NCBI GenBank assembly: GCA_946406115.1
Contig: OX291557.1
Location: forward strand, 22,848,501 to 22,912,500
From: Apoda limacodes
Taxonomy: Eukaryota; Arthropoda; Insecta; Lepidoptera; Limacodidae
DNA: 64,000 nt
Reading direction: 5' to 3'
The notes below the pieces were generated by a model that was not told the DNA's origin, ran no database searches, and worked only from the letters and a program-made list of their open reading frames with translations. The position numbers and the translations under genes were made by a program. Below are positions 1 to 12,385 of the stretch, piece by piece (position 1 is the stretch's first letter; every line of letters starts with the position of its first letter).

Positions 1-820
1 CATTACGCGATTTTTATTTTTATTAGATGTATAGGTGGATTAGGCAAACGTCTGCTGACTAATGACGCTATTTTTATTAGATGTATAGGTAGGTTAGGCG
101 AAACGCATCTGCTAACTTATCACGCTATTTTTAGTTCTATTAAATATACCGTTAGGTTCGGCAAAATAAATCTGCTAACTCATTACGCGATTTTTATTTT
201 TATTAGATGTATAGGTAGATTAGGCAAACGTCTGCTGACTAATGACGCTATTTTAATTAAATGTATAGGTAGGTTAGGCGAAACGCATCTGCTAACTAAT
301 CACGCTATTTTTAGTTCTATTAAATATACCGTTAGGTTCGGCAAAATAAATCTGCTAACTCATTACGCGATTTTTATTTTTATTAGATGTATAGGTAGAT
401 TAGGCAAACGTCTGCTGACTAATGACGCTATTTTTATTAAATGTATAGGTAGGTTAGGCGAAACGCATCTGCTAACTAATCACGCTATTTTTAGTTCTAT
501 TAAATATACCGTTAGGTTCGGCAAAATAAATCTGCTAACTCATTACGCGATTTTTAGTTTTCATTTGTACCAGCTGATTAAAGGCGCAATACATCTGCTG
601 ATTTATCACGCTATTTTATCATGCTATTTTTAGATTTATTAAATATATCAGTAGAATAAGCGAAATTTATCTGCTGACTCATCTCACTATTTGTGTTTAT
701 TAAATTTATCAATAGATTAGGCGAAATCTATCTGCTGACACATGACACTCTATTTATTTTTATAAAATGTATCGCTAGATTCGGTGAAATACATCTGCTG
801 ACTCGTCACGCGATTTTGTA
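1..820. repeat. Satellite with 180-bp higher-order repeat
   Basis: Three almost identical 180-bp units start at 1, 181 and 361. Each is made of three related ~58-62-bp monomers that share a core resembling 'acgctattttta...aaatgtata...ttaggc...aa...tctgctaact'. From 541 to about 820 the monomers continue but are strongly diverged. The array begins before the window, so its real length is unknown. No open frame is associated with it. Confidence 0.93.
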
Positions 821-3346
821 ATAATACTCCCTAATTACGCATGTTTTTAGAAGTATACATTAAAACGTAATTAATCCAAGCCATGAAAATCAGTTTATGT
901 TTTAAAGTTGTACGTAAACGATATGCAGTTAAAATAAAATATAGCTTGAACAGCTTTAACTTACACAAGTTAATCAGCAGTTTGCTTGTCTACAGCTTCC
1001 GCATTGGCTTCCGCTCGCTACAGAGGTAGTCTATAAAGTTTGGTTTAAAAAACAACCGTTTTGCAACTAGAAAACTGAAATTACCTCAATAACTTTGGGA
1101 TTATTTATAGTAAAGTTGCCATGTGTTTTACTTTTTTTCCGCCTCAGCAGGGTAATTGGTCGATTAAAATGTTTATTTTGACACATTACAACCTGTTAAT
1201 CTTTGTGTACGTTATTATTTTGTTGTAATTTGTAATATGGTCCCCCCCCCCCCCTCATAAATAACGGTATTAAATAGTTTCAAAAGTAGATAAAGTATAC
1301 CTCATTACCTGGTTAGATTTTGAATTTTTTAAAAGACCCTGATATTCACATTATCCTTAGTGTCTCTGCCTCGTACTATATTATCGACAAATAATCAGAA
1401 CCGCATTATAGCAACATAGCAGAAGTAGCACATTCTTAGGTCTTCGAGCATCAGTGGACCTCGCGGCTGGGCAGATTTGAAATATACATATATTATTCTT
1501 ATTTAGTTACCATACTATAATTACAAATAAAAAAATCATGGTTCAATTCACGCAGCGGGCACTGCCCGCTATTATTTGTGTATTCTGGACTAACTTATTA
1601 TGTATTACGAGAAGCACAACTTTTTTAACCCAATTCTTCCATTTATGTATAGGTATGACGCGAGCAACTGCTATAGCTGCATTAAAAAAACATTAAAGAA
1701 GTGGTGCTTTTTTTAACATTAAGTAACGCCGTCGATGTAGTTAGGTTGTAATGACATGTGCCCTAGAAAATATTTCTTAGAAGTTAGAAACCTAGTAATT
1801 TTTCCCAGTAATTAGCACAAGCAGATTATTGTCTATGTCTATATCAAATCAAGGGACCATATGCTACAGGCATCTAACTAGCTTAATCCGGCACTGTATA
1901 TAATATACCTACCTACTAATAGGTAATCACTGCGAACAGGTGAAATTGTTTACACTAAGACCTTCACTCCGTAAATCTGTATCATGCCTATTATTGGCAA
2001 AAAGTAGCTTTTTTAAACTTTGATGCAATTTTAAATGTTATATCACGTTCTTAATTCAAACCCACCTTTTTTAATTGGATTAGATTTGTTCTTTATTTTG
2101 TTGCACTTTCGTGTTCAAATCGTAAATCTCGGAATTTCAACTTTGAGAGGAAATTGCTTTCCAAAAGTTTTTAAATTTATCGTAGTTTCTAGGTCCGAGC
2201 GTGTGTAGCGCGGATTAGACACAATAAAACAACCTAGAATCGCGGGCTTTTTAATGTAGTTCTGTAATAACTTTAGCTTATGACTTAGAGCAGTTTAAAC
2301 TTAAACCTGAAACACTTAACTAAAAAAAAAACAACTTTAAAAAAAATTAACTACCTATGTATGAATATTTTCTTGCTATATCTGTGGTTTTATCATATTT
2401 TATTTGACTTAAAACAATAAATTTATGACTTATATAGTAAATTAATTAAAAAAATGTGATAGTTTATTGAACAAACGAGTATCGATTACTAATTTATTTC
2501 GAAGATATACTAGTATGGGTACTAGCACAGTAAGTAAGTCTGGTCACTTAATCCACAGCTTAACGCTACAACGCTTCCACTTATCCTCTGATACCAATTA
2601 ACTATCAAATAATACCACTTAGGTACGACAAAGACGATTTATACAAATCTAAGGGGCGTTTTGTTGACAAGCATTATACGCATTGTTTGCGTTCAATGCT
2701 CTATATGCGCACATTCGATTGTTCTGTTGACCAAAAATGAATGCGCTATAACGCATTCAACGCATTGGCTGCACATGCTCGGGAGGTAGAGTAGTGGATG
2801 CGCTGCGAAAATAGTGATAGGCCATATTCTTTGTTTACATTTGGTGAAAAGAAAAATTTCAATGCCTATGCGATGTCATTTGTAGAGGTGGGAGCCGACC
2901 TCTACAATGCCTTACTTTTAATTTTTAATTGCATTTTGGCCTTATTTTCAAATTCAAAATTATTTTTCAATAGGAATACTGACTCTTGTTTGTTTTAAGT
3001 GAGTCAGTTTTTTAACGATTTTTGAGAACTAACATCATTGTTTAGAATGTATTTTTTGTAGGTCCATTTTTGACCACTTCAACCTAATGTTTATTTACCA
3101 ATAAAATCACAAGTGCTCCTACAAGAAGCTTTCATCAAATATATTACAAGATATTGTGCATTCGGGGGACGCTTAGTCCGACTGCGGCGTGATAATTGGC
3201 GTTTCACATAGAATGAAACCCCTGGATGTTTCTTTTTTTGGTTCGTTCAAAATGAACTATAAAAAGAATGTGAAACTTATTTTTCAAAAACTATCTTGTA
3301 GAAAAGATAACCCTCTATGAGGTAGTATCCTTGGTAATGCTTTCCT
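821..3346. other. Intergenic, no gene recognised
   Basis: AT-rich sequence with no convincing exon on either strand. It contains a 13-bp poly-C tract at 1242-1254. At 2660-2800 there is a run rich in 'acgcatt/gcgttcaatgc' direct and inverted words that could be the edge of an old transposon, but no terminal repeats could be paired. Confidence 0.5.
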
Positions 3347-4157
3347 CAAGCATTTAATAATGTTGCGTCTATTAATAAAGGAGAATCGGGGTTTAGAGCT
3401 ACTGGAATAGAACCACTCAATCCGGTAATATTCACAGAAGAAGTATTCATCGCTGCAGAAATTCTCCAATCTGAGACTATTAAATTGCAATCCAAGACTG
3501 CAAGGAATCTCTCGCAGCTACCAGCATGGTTCCCAGCACATCAAGAAAAGTTCACTTACCAGTTCCGAGCACTTCAAAACAAATTGCTTCACCGGTTCTT
3601 GGGATCTCTAAACAAGTAGCCCACTTGATTCTGAACCAGATATTGTATCACCAGTACCTGGCATGTCAAACCAAATAAGTGCTAATTTGCATTATTAAAT
3701 TAAGTTGCCAGGGAAACACTTGATAAAATACAAGAAAGGGTCGAAAAAAGCAACACGCTACAATTTTAACTTCAATGCCAATCCAAAATAAACCTGATAA
3801 AAAAAGAAAATAAGAAAATTAAAAACACATAGGGTAAATAAAAAGAAAAGTGATGAAAAGGTAAAGGTCAGGGAAAAAAGAATACAATATGGAAAAAGGG
3901 TCCTGAAAAGGCAAAGCGCAGGGTACTACAAGAAACGAACGCAACATCTATATCAGATATTGGCACTGACGACTTATGCCAGGACGATGAGGATGACGAC
4001 GCAGAATATGCTGGAAACAGATGCCGCAACGTATGCAACGATTTTAAAAAACCAAAAAAAAAAGATGTGGTTCAGATGTACCTCATGTGGGCTATGGGCT
4101 CACGTGAAATGCATTGAGTGGAACTCAGCTGAAGGTTATGTCTGCGATATGTGCTAG
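3347..4157 (+). pseudogene. Degenerate pogo/Tigger-like DDE transposase, C-terminal part
   Basis: Conceptual translation in shifting + frames from about 3350 gives 'INKGESGFRATGIEPLNP' and then 'FTEEVFIAAE'. This matches the end of the catalytic region in pogo-like (DDE_1) transposases, where a 'GF.ATGI.P.NP..F...F.AAE' block is typical. It is followed by a low-complexity 'VPSTSKQIASPV' linker, a Lys-rich stretch (about 3780-3930), an acidic stretch (3955-4010), and at 4068-4157 a PHD-like finger, 'CTSCGLWAHVKC' ending 'YVCDMC', then a stop. Such a terminal finger is common in insect pogo-like proteins. Several frameshifts and stops mean it is dead. The N-terminal DNA-binding part and most of the catalytic core were not found upstream. 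Confidence 0.72.
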
Positions 4158-5003
4158 ATTTTCTTAACACCGATTACCTCCATGTTGGTGTAATGAGCGT
4201 CAAATCTGTTTTTTTAACCTTTTATAATATTCAAAGTTGATTGCCAAATTATCAGTCACGATAATTATTTCTAATGATATTTAATTAAGTAAATGATGTT
4301 TAAAGGCGGTTTCAATAATTAGTTTGTTTATTATTAAAATTGTATTTGAGTTCTCGCTTAAGTGTATCCCCAATTACCCTTTTTTACCCTAGCTAGTGCT
4401 CCAAGTAGGTACCTAAATTGGGATACTCTTTTGAGAGGCGCGCCCAAAAGAGTTACAGTTAGGAACCTGGTCATAAGATTTATATCCCGCCTTAAATATC
4501 ATTATTTCACTTTTTACTGCATTGTTCCGGAGCCCACGGTTCTCAGCGTAGGTAGGTATGCTCCTTACATATTCTGACCAATTTTCGCAAGGCACTGATT
4601 GATGGACTCAATAGAACCATGTCATGAATAAATAGTTTCAACAAAAAATGTTTCATACAAAAGGTCTGCGAGGGTTTCAGATACCCGCAGTAATTTTCTT
4701 TTAAGAGTATACATGAAGAATAGTGACTTAATCATCCGCATTAAGTCGGCAACACAAACGGCTGGTTTTGTCATCAAGGTTCCACAATTCCGTATTTCGA
4801 AGTAGAGTGAAATAGGAGAAATTTCAATAATTTAATCACAAATTTCGTGACGTCGTACTGTCTATCTTAAAACAAGGTCTAACATTTTTGTTCTTGTTAA
4901 AATAGTCAAAAACATGTTTCAACTAAGAGCATATTGAGAATTACTGAAACCAACAAATAACCATGGCTTTGATTCACGCTTGACGAAATTAGAAGCTTTA
5001 CAA
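4158..5003. other. Intergenic, upstream of opsin
   Basis: No coding exon or classifiable repeat seen on either strand. This stretch lies directly upstream of the opsin promoter elements and may carry eye-specific enhancers, but none is recognisable by eye. Confidence 0.4.
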
Positions 5004-5016
5004 TTATATTGAATTA
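5004..5016 (+). promoter_or_regulatory. RCSI/P3-like element of an opsin promoter
   Basis: The 13-mer 'ttatattgaatta' matches 10 of 13 positions of the insect rhodopsin core sequence I (YCTAATTGAATTR), including the whole 3' part ATTGAATTA. It lies about 32 bp before a TATA box, the order and spacing expected for fly opsin promoters, where this site binds Pax6/homeodomain factors. A match this size can occur by chance in AT-rich DNA; the position is the main support. Confidence 0.5.
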
Positions 5017-5047
5017 AGGAATTAACCAACACGCACTGTTGATTCAA

Positions 5048-5054
5048 TATAAAA
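5048..5054 (+). promoter_or_regulatory. Candidate TATA box of the opsin gene
   Basis: TATAAAA at 5048, 198 bp before the opsin start codon. Transcription would begin near 5078. Short upstream ATGs (for example at 5093-5098 and 5163) would lie in the leader unless it is spliced. Confidence 0.5.
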
Positions 5055-5245
5055 GTGTCCACACCACAACACGGCCACAAGTGAGAAGCGACATCCATGT
5101 CGGACTACTCACTTCGCCAATATTTTCGTAACATTTTAATTTAACCCCATTTATTTAGTCACATGCCAATTAATGGTACTTATCAAGTTTTTTATGTCAC
5201 GGAAAAAAAATTCTGACGCCATTTTGTAGAATACAGTAAAACAAA

Positions 5246-8200
5246 ATGGCGACTAATTATTCAGATATTGAAATTGGACCAATGGCTTATCCTCTTAAAC
5301 TGTAAGTACTAATTCTTTTATTCAGAGTTGTTTCCGTTTGTAGGATACCACCAAGGTGGCAAACAAGCGTAGGGCCCGCGTGATGTTAAATGGATTACAG
5401 ATATTTTATGGGTCTTTGCTTGCATTTTTCAATTTAGTTTACCTATAGGTTACATATTTCTTATTATAAGGTTTAATTTTAATATATTTAGCTCTGTTGT
5501 TAATTATTCTTGAGATTTGTATTTTTACATTTTTATTAGTTTTATGCTAGACTTATAGGTAGGTACTTACCGTATAACTCAAATATGCTTTAAAATAACG
5601 AACGAATATTTAATAAATAAATGTATACTACCATTCAAACAGTGTATCAAAAGAAATATCAGAACACATGCTGGGATGGAACATTCCAGAAGAACATCAA
5701 GAGCTTGTACACGAACACTGGCGAAACTTCCCAGCCGTGAACAAATACTGGCACTATTGCCTAGCGCTCATATATACCATGTTAATGATCACCTCGATGA
5801 CCGGAAATGGAATCGTCATCTGGATATTTGGAACGTACGTAGTTTTGAGATAGTTATGCTGACACTGATAAACAATGCTATGATTATCATGCGACTTTTT
5901 CTAGGTCAAAACGTCTACGTAGTGCCAGTAACATGTTCGTCATTAACCTAGCAGTTTTTGACCTGATGATGATGTTGGAGATGCCTCTGCTTATTGTGAA
6001 CTCGTTCCACCAGCGGCTCGTTGGCTACCAGCTCGGCTGTGATATATATGCCGTGCTGGGTTCTCTGTCCGGCATTGGGGGAGCCATCACCAATGCTGTC
6101 ATAGCTTTTGATCGATACAAGTAACTGTTTGTTTTTTGTAATTATAACATTAATAGAGTTAAATCAATGACGCAAGGGGCGTTCGTTAGCAGTATCCTCT
6201 CCAAACACAGCATTGAGTTATTAGAAGCAGTTTCTGCTGCGTTAGTCCCACGTCGGAACTCGTATTCGAATATTACTCAAATTTTCGCTGTATCCATCCC
6301 ATCCGTAACGTTAGTTAAAAGCTAAATCTAAAAACAATTAAAAGTCGAACATCAAATGTCCGAAAACCCCTATTTATTAATAAGTATAGATAGTTTAATT
6401 TACGTTTATAGGAATATTGATCGTTTTGAAAATAATAGACATATTTTATAATCGTAATACAAGAAATAGACACAAGCTAGGTCTAATCCACACAAGGCTT
6501 CAAAACGCTTTTCTTTTAATTTAGATTTTATTAATTTCTAAATTTTTTTATTACTGACATCATTTTCGTGCTATTTTATATAATTTAGCTCATCGCAAAA
6601 CGAGGAATAAGGAAGATGGTAAAATCGATGAATTTTTTGGTCACAGAACGATATCCTGTCCATTAGATGGAAGGATAAACCGAGTGCAAGCTGCCCTGCT
6701 AATTGTGTTTACGTGGTTCTGGGCATTACCATTCACACTGCTCCCTACCTTCAAGATCTGGGGAAAATTTGTACCCGGTAGGTATATTATAGCTTAATGT
6801 TTGCTAAAGAAACCCATTCCCTGGCCTTAAACATGCAGTCATAAAACTCATTTATAAGTCACTAGAAGTTGTGTTACAACAAGCGTATTCCAGAGCACAG
6901 ATATAGTTGGGATTTTCATTTTCTAGAGTTGTGCTTTGATAGCTCAATAGGTAGAGCACTTACAAGGACTGTAGGGATTGTTGGAGGTTCAAGTTCTGGC
7001 TCGAGGTTTATCTTTTGACTGTATAATTGCTTTGAAAATATTTATTTATAGATTAGGTATATATTAGTAATAGTTTCTTGTTTCTTGAGCTTTAAAAACA
7101 CTGAGTGTCTCTTTTCAGAGGGATTCCTGACAACTTGCTCGTTTGACTACTTCACGGACGATCAGGACACGAAAGTGTTCGTAGCCTGCATATTTATTTG
7201 GAGCTACTGCATCCCCATGACCCTAATCTGCTACTTCTATTCACAGCTCTTTAGTGCTGTACGTATACCTTATATCTATCTAAAAATGTTTAATAACCCA
7301 GCCGTAAAGTAGTTAGACGTATGGACATACTAACAGAAAAACCAAAGAATGGTACCTGCATCAGACACGACTAGCTAAGATCCGTATGGATTTCCTACAC
7401 GTTATCAATTTGAATCTAAGTTTATATAATATACTATATATGTAAGTATACAAGTCAAATGATTTTTGAGAAAAGTCATATCAAAAGGCAAACACAGGGA
7501 AAAACAGATTAATCATATAAGGGTGCCGCATCTTTTTTATTTCAGAGATACGGAACCCTAAAAAATACTGACACTCGCTTAATAAATCTCAGTTCCTAGG
7601 TAATTTTAGCAGGTACGAGACTTCTCGATGCGATTGCGTGTTATTCATAGGTACGTCTTCACGAGAGGATGCTACAGGAGCAAGCAAAGAAGATGAACGT
7701 GAAGTCATTGGCGTCCAACAAGGAGGACGCTGCACGTAGTGTGGAGATTCGGATCGCAAAGGTCGCCTTCACCATCTTCTTCCTTTTCATCTGTGCGTGG
7801 ACGCCATACGCGTTCGTCGCTATGACAGGAGCCTTTGGAGACAGGTGACAACTGAGTTTCTTGTCGGCTCTTTTCGACAGAAGTTAACATTTTTAAATAT
7901 TTTAGTGTGTGTAGATTTTAGTGTTCTCAGATAAGATTTATACTTGATTTAATATAATTTGATTGATTCATTGACTAAATTATTGTGAGTACTGTACCCT
8001 ATATCAGGTAGGTATTAGTAATTAATAAATAATCATAATACGTTTGGATGTCTCAAATTATCATACTAGCTGTTTCAACCGCGTTAATTAAATACTCCGC
8101 TGCTAAGGGCTATAGCGTGAAGTTGTATAACTTAATAACCTTCCTGAAGAAGGTTATAGGTTATATAACTTTACGCTATATATCCTTAAGGGCCTGAGTT

Positions 8201-10188
8201 AAGTATGTATACCCATGCTATATGTATGTATATAGCAGGATACTTCTATTCCTGTGGAATGATTTTTACGGTCCCATACAAATAACAGATGTTATGAAAC
8301 TACTATTCCAAATGCGCTATATGTCAACCCTGGGGGCGAACTTTTGATTTCTCTTAGACTCTGAAAACTGTGGTAACTGTAAAAAAGGTTTGACAAAATC
8401 TCTTTAAGACGTATCTATGTAGTTTTTAATTAGTCATTACTAGTAATAGTCCTTGATAGATTTATGATGTCATCGCTAACGCCTTATTCTAATTAAGACT
8501 TAGGCTTAAGGTGGTACGAATTAGACAACCAAGGGCCTTAGTCGTAAACCCTCGTATACGCAACATTATAATTGGTTGAAACTTAATTAATCCTAAACAG
8601 TAACGTTATAAACGTTTATCGATCAGGAACCTGCTGACACCGGTAGCGACAATGATCCCGGCGGTGTGCTGCAAGGTGGTCTCCTGCATAGATCCCTGGG
8701 TCTACGCCATCAACCACCCGAGATACAGGTTGGTGGCAAGAAGATAATCTTTGATTTACTAAACTTCAAATACTACAGTCTCTACAACTCGGGAGAATAA
8801 CATGACACCTAGCCGCGTTAAATCTATTAAATGTAGAGTGTGAAAAAATCTCGGGATATGATTTCAATAGTGGACTTATTCAACACATAAAGTTTCAATT
8901 GAATTTAGCTTATACTTTCGATTTTATTGATATCTAAAAAATCCCGATTTCGTCACTCACTCATTGATTATCATCAAAATTGTTAGGATACTTCAGGAAG
9001 TCCTAGAAAGAAATGAAATTTAGTATGTAGGTAAGCTATTATTAGTATCTACACAAACAACAAAAAAAATCTAAAACTTTTTTACTTTTACCCCCCAACC
9101 CCTTAAACTAGGGGATGAAAATTTGTATGAGACTTTTGCAAATTTTAATGCTAGAGGTCTGAAAATTAATAAACCTAGGTCCCTATACATAACAGTCTCG
9201 AGCTATTCAGACTCTGGAGCTCGAGAGAAAATGTATGCAAGTACATTCGAGGGTTGCGATAGACTCCAATACATTTTACTCACGAATTCGAGAGTCCGAA
9301 TAACTCGAGACTGTTCCCAATTACCTCCCAGATCTCATGTAGAGCTAAGCTTCTCACTCTACAAGCCCTAACTTCACAAATCTACACCTTAGTCAATATA
9401 TGTGGCTTGGCTTGGCCATTTCGTTACTACAAAAACTATTGTAAAACACAAAGTAATGAACAGTTAATAAATTTTTCACCTAACACCCATGTGACGGTAG
9501 CGACGGCCAAGCAATATATTTTGACTAAGGTGTAGAGTTAGAATATTAATTTTACTACTATTAAAATATATCGTTGCAGGCTTTAAGCTTCATTTACTAT
9601 TATTTGTACTACAAAAGACATTTTGTTTAGAAATATAAGCTGACTATTAAAGAATCTGCACTCATGATAAAATAAGAGTATCTAACGGATACACGGAGAT
9701 AATGAAAAATCTCGTTGAATTTTGAAACTCAAAAAGACGTTTATTTCTTTAGTAAGTATATACTTACTCGTCTTTGAAGTTTACTTAATAACTTGAGAAA
9801 TAACATCGCTAAGTTTATAAATCAAATCTTAAAAACCATTTAACTTTTAGTAAAATTTGAATTCGAGATCACAAATATATAGGAATTGTCCCTTTTATTA
9901 TTTACATGAATCTATAGATAAATAAATTGCAAATTTCAGCCCTACAAACATTACTTTTGGAAGGTAATTAATTTTTTTATTAATTAATAATTTAGGTACC
10001 TATTTATTTAAGAAATTTATGGCTTCCATCAGGTCTTTTTATTTTACTTCTTTAAAATTATTTATGTGTTTAGAGCGGAACTGGAGAAGCGACTACCCTG
10101 GCTGGGAGTCCGCGAGAAAGACCCCGACAATGTCTCCTCTACCACCAGCGTGGTCACCTCAACTACACAACCCCAAGCTGACGCCTAA
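5246..10188 (+). CDS. BRh: Blue-sensitive visual opsin (rhabdomeric, lepidopteran blue class)
   Basis: Seven-transmembrane photoreceptor that binds 11-cis-3-hydroxyretinal and couples to Gq in the rhabdomeres of the eye. Coding exons: 5246-5301, 5643-5834, 5905-6120, 6647-6777, 7119-7258, 7651-7844, 8627-8728 and 10074-10188; phases agree and the product is 381 aa, normal for the family. Visible marks: sequon N4-Y-S, TM1 '[10 protein letters not shown]', disulfide cysteines C128 and C205, D152-R153-Y154 after TM3, cytoplasmic '[10 protein letters not shown]' after TM5, chromophore lysine K326 in '[18 protein letters not shown]', and a Ser/Thr-rich tail. E108 in 'MMLEMP' stands where UV opsins have Lys, so this is the blue rather than UV paralogue. 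The ATG chosen is the first in frame and gives the family N-terminus. Introns hold only repeats. Exact peak wavelength cannot be read from sequence. Confidence 0.97.
5345..5390 (+). repeat. Short fragment of a lepidopteran LINE-end repeat
   Basis: In opsin intron 1. The words 'accaaggtggcaaacaagcg' and 'gggcccgcgtgatg' match the repeat seen in full at 23035-23270 and, reversed, near 36640-36725. Confidence 0.6.
6932..7050 (+). repeat. tRNA-like SINE head in opsin intron 4
   Basis: Contains an A-box-like 'tagctcaataggtagagc' and a B-box-like 'ggttcaagttctggc' with tRNA-like spacing, followed by 'tcgaggtttatcttttgact'. The same head and tail occur on the other strand in the 19.3-20.2 kb insertion, so this is a dispersed family and not a tRNA gene. 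The anticodon arm does not fold well. Confidence 0.65.
8103..8190. repeat. Long imperfect hairpin in opsin intron 6
   Basis: Arms 'tatagcgtgaagttgtataa' and 'ttatataactttacgctata' pair around a central ATAACCTTC-ctgaa-GAAGGTTAT stem. The whole ~85-bp sequence folds on itself, like a small foldback MITE. Confidence 0.7.
9191..9315. mobile_element. Small MITE with 'aacagtctcgagctattc' inverted ends
   Basis: In opsin intron 7. The left end 'aacagtctcgagctattc' is the reverse complement, with few mismatches, of the right end 'gaataactcgagactgtt'. The same family, with the internal words 'cgagagaaaa' and 'atgtatgcaagtacattc', occurs in each 6-kb tandem unit (47084, 53075, 59063). A short open frame here is a chance frame in the element. 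Confidence 0.8.
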
Positions 10189-10767
10189 TCTATTAAGTAC
10201 ACTAGAACTAAAAAATCCAAATAGCAAATATGGAGGAACAAAGTGACCAAATAGTGTTGGACTTTGTGCAACCTTTACTTCTAAGTACTTGCTTATGTTA
10301 TTTAATTTATGTTTTCTTCTCATTACATATGTAGTACTTAAGTATAAATTGTCGGTACATACAGTCTGTATGCCAACAAAGAAGCAAGCGAGCCAGCTAA
10401 GCTCTGTTATCTACCTTCATTTGTTTGTAAAAGAAGGTACAGTGCAACGAACTTTTCTAAACCAGTGTCTGTCGCTAGTGTCGTAAAGTTCACAGCATTT
10501 TAATATGGCGACTGTAGTTTTATGTTTGACCACCGAATCAGAAAAGTTTGTTGCACTATGCTATATTTCTTACATGTTACACCTACTTAGGTATGTTCTT
10601 TTTTGTAAAATAGCGTTCGAATGATAATTTAATGACGACTACGATATGCTAACTGGATATATGATGCCGATATTTTTTATATATGAAAAGCAAACAAAAA
10701 AATTAAAAAAAAAAATGAGTGGATCCCGACAACTAAGCCAAGAATAAATTAAAATATACTTATTGCA

Positions 10768-10773
10768 AATAAA
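10768..10773 (+). promoter_or_regulatory. Candidate poly(A) signal of the opsin gene
   Basis: AATAAA about 580 bp after the opsin stop codon; a second AATAAA lies at 10743. Either would give an ordinary 3' UTR length. Choice between them is a guess. Confidence 0.4.
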
Positions 10774-11351
10774 GTCAAAATGACTCGTTTGTGATGGTTT
10801 TATTTTAAATACCTACTTAAAATAAACAGCAATCCGAATTTGCTTAGATTTAATTTATGTTACTTGGAATATCTGCATGTATGTATGTACAACGTGACGA
10901 CATTTATTCCTCGAAGAAGTTAACCAGTGTCTGGAAACACACCTACATCATAATGTGGTAGACAGCCTCGTTTTACCAACCACATTAGTCCTGCGGCGTG
11001 ATAGGTGGTGAGCCCATCGCTGCTACATTGCTTCGGATAGCAATGTATCTGAACTAAGGCAAAGAATATATACGTATAAAGTGGCTTTATATATCTTCCA
11101 AGTCATAATGGTTATAATAAGCGGTAAAATGAAAAACAAGGAACACATATAATAATACGTCCTGCGCCAATTCTACGACAGGCTTAAAAGTAATTTAGAA
11201 TTGGACACGGTAGAAAAGACATCCTAAAATAAAATAACCTATGGTTAAAAACATACAATGGTCCGAGTCACACCGTTAGGTTATTATACAGCCTATCAAC
11301 GAATACATGGTAGGACTTTTTGTAGCCTATCAACTTTCTCGTAGGATTTTC
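10774..11351. other. Intergenic, nothing recognised
   Basis: No exon or classifiable repeat beyond short common words. The sequence around 11635-11660 (after the following MITE) has a B-box-like 'ggtttgattcccggt' that hints at another SINE, too weak to call. Confidence 0.4.
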
Positions 11352-11583
11352 TTAAGAGGATACGATTTGCGGCGCCTCGCAGCATGTTTCATACAAACGA
11401 ATTTGCTACTTGTTTTGGACATTCACTGATAAAATATTGTCAAATTTTGTAGGCATGATCTCAAGCCGAATATCTGTCTGTGATTTCCCAAAATCCTAGA
11501 GAAAGTAAGTTGTAAGTCTCAATAAGTGGAAAATTCATTTGTATGAAACACGCTGTTAGACGCCGCGAATCGTATTCTCTTAA
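11352..11583. mobile_element. 232-bp MITE with ~53-bp inverted ends, TTAA at both edges
   Basis: The left 53 bp ('ttaagaggatacgatttgcg', then 'gcatgtttcatacaaacgaa') is the reverse complement of the right 53 bp with about 8 mismatches. TTAA stands at each outer edge, as after a piggyBac-type insertion, although TTAA might instead be the tip of the terminal repeat. No coding capacity. Confidence 0.85.
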
Positions 11584-12385
11584 TGATAAGAAATAATGTT
11601 TGCAATAATATTAACTAAATAATCAGCCTAATTTCGCAGGTTGTGGGTTTGATTCCCGGTGAGTGAGGCAAAGAAGAAACAATCTGTAGTGTGCCCATAG
11701 CTACTAAAATTAGCTTTCAACTGTTATTTCATACGTAACGTATTGTATCAGAGGAAATTACTAAAAAAAAAAGGTACTAAAGGCAACCGAGAGGCACAAT
11801 TGGTAGTACGTAGGACTACCGCAAGGGGCAACAAATATTGTTGAGTAAATTGTAAAGTTGCATCCTCTCTGGTTGTTCCCGGTACGTCCATAGAGTCACT
11901 CATTTTATTACCATTCATTTTTAAATAAGTTAATGCGCAATATACACCTATCTGAACACTCCTCAGGGTTAATTATCGTAATGGTATATTATTATTATAA
12001 CAAAACGCTTTTATAAAAATGTTTTTATTAAAATCCATAAATCGGGTGGCGCTGTGCTTAAAGCCTATATACAGTAGTCTAAATGCTAAGTACAAGGTAA
12101 TATTAGCTTAGAATGGAATGTTTATTCAACTTTACTGTGAAGTATAGCAATAAGGTATATGCAGCTTGTCAAATGTCAAAAGTTCAATGCAAATAGATAT
12201 AGTAAAAATCTTAGTCATATTATAAAGGACACACTGGATACATACCTAATCTTGTTTACAAAATAATAACGTAAAGTGCTGTTATTTTGATCGTTTCTGT
12301 TCAGAAGGCAGCACATGACAGGTTTTCGCATCGGGATGCCTTGTCTGAACATATCCCAGCATATTATCAATCAATCTTAAGGCGC

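Noticed and set aside
6932..7050. A functional tRNA gene
   Set aside because: A and B boxes are present, but the anticodon arm and acceptor stem do not pair. A related copy at 19.3-20.2 kb has a SINE-like tail.
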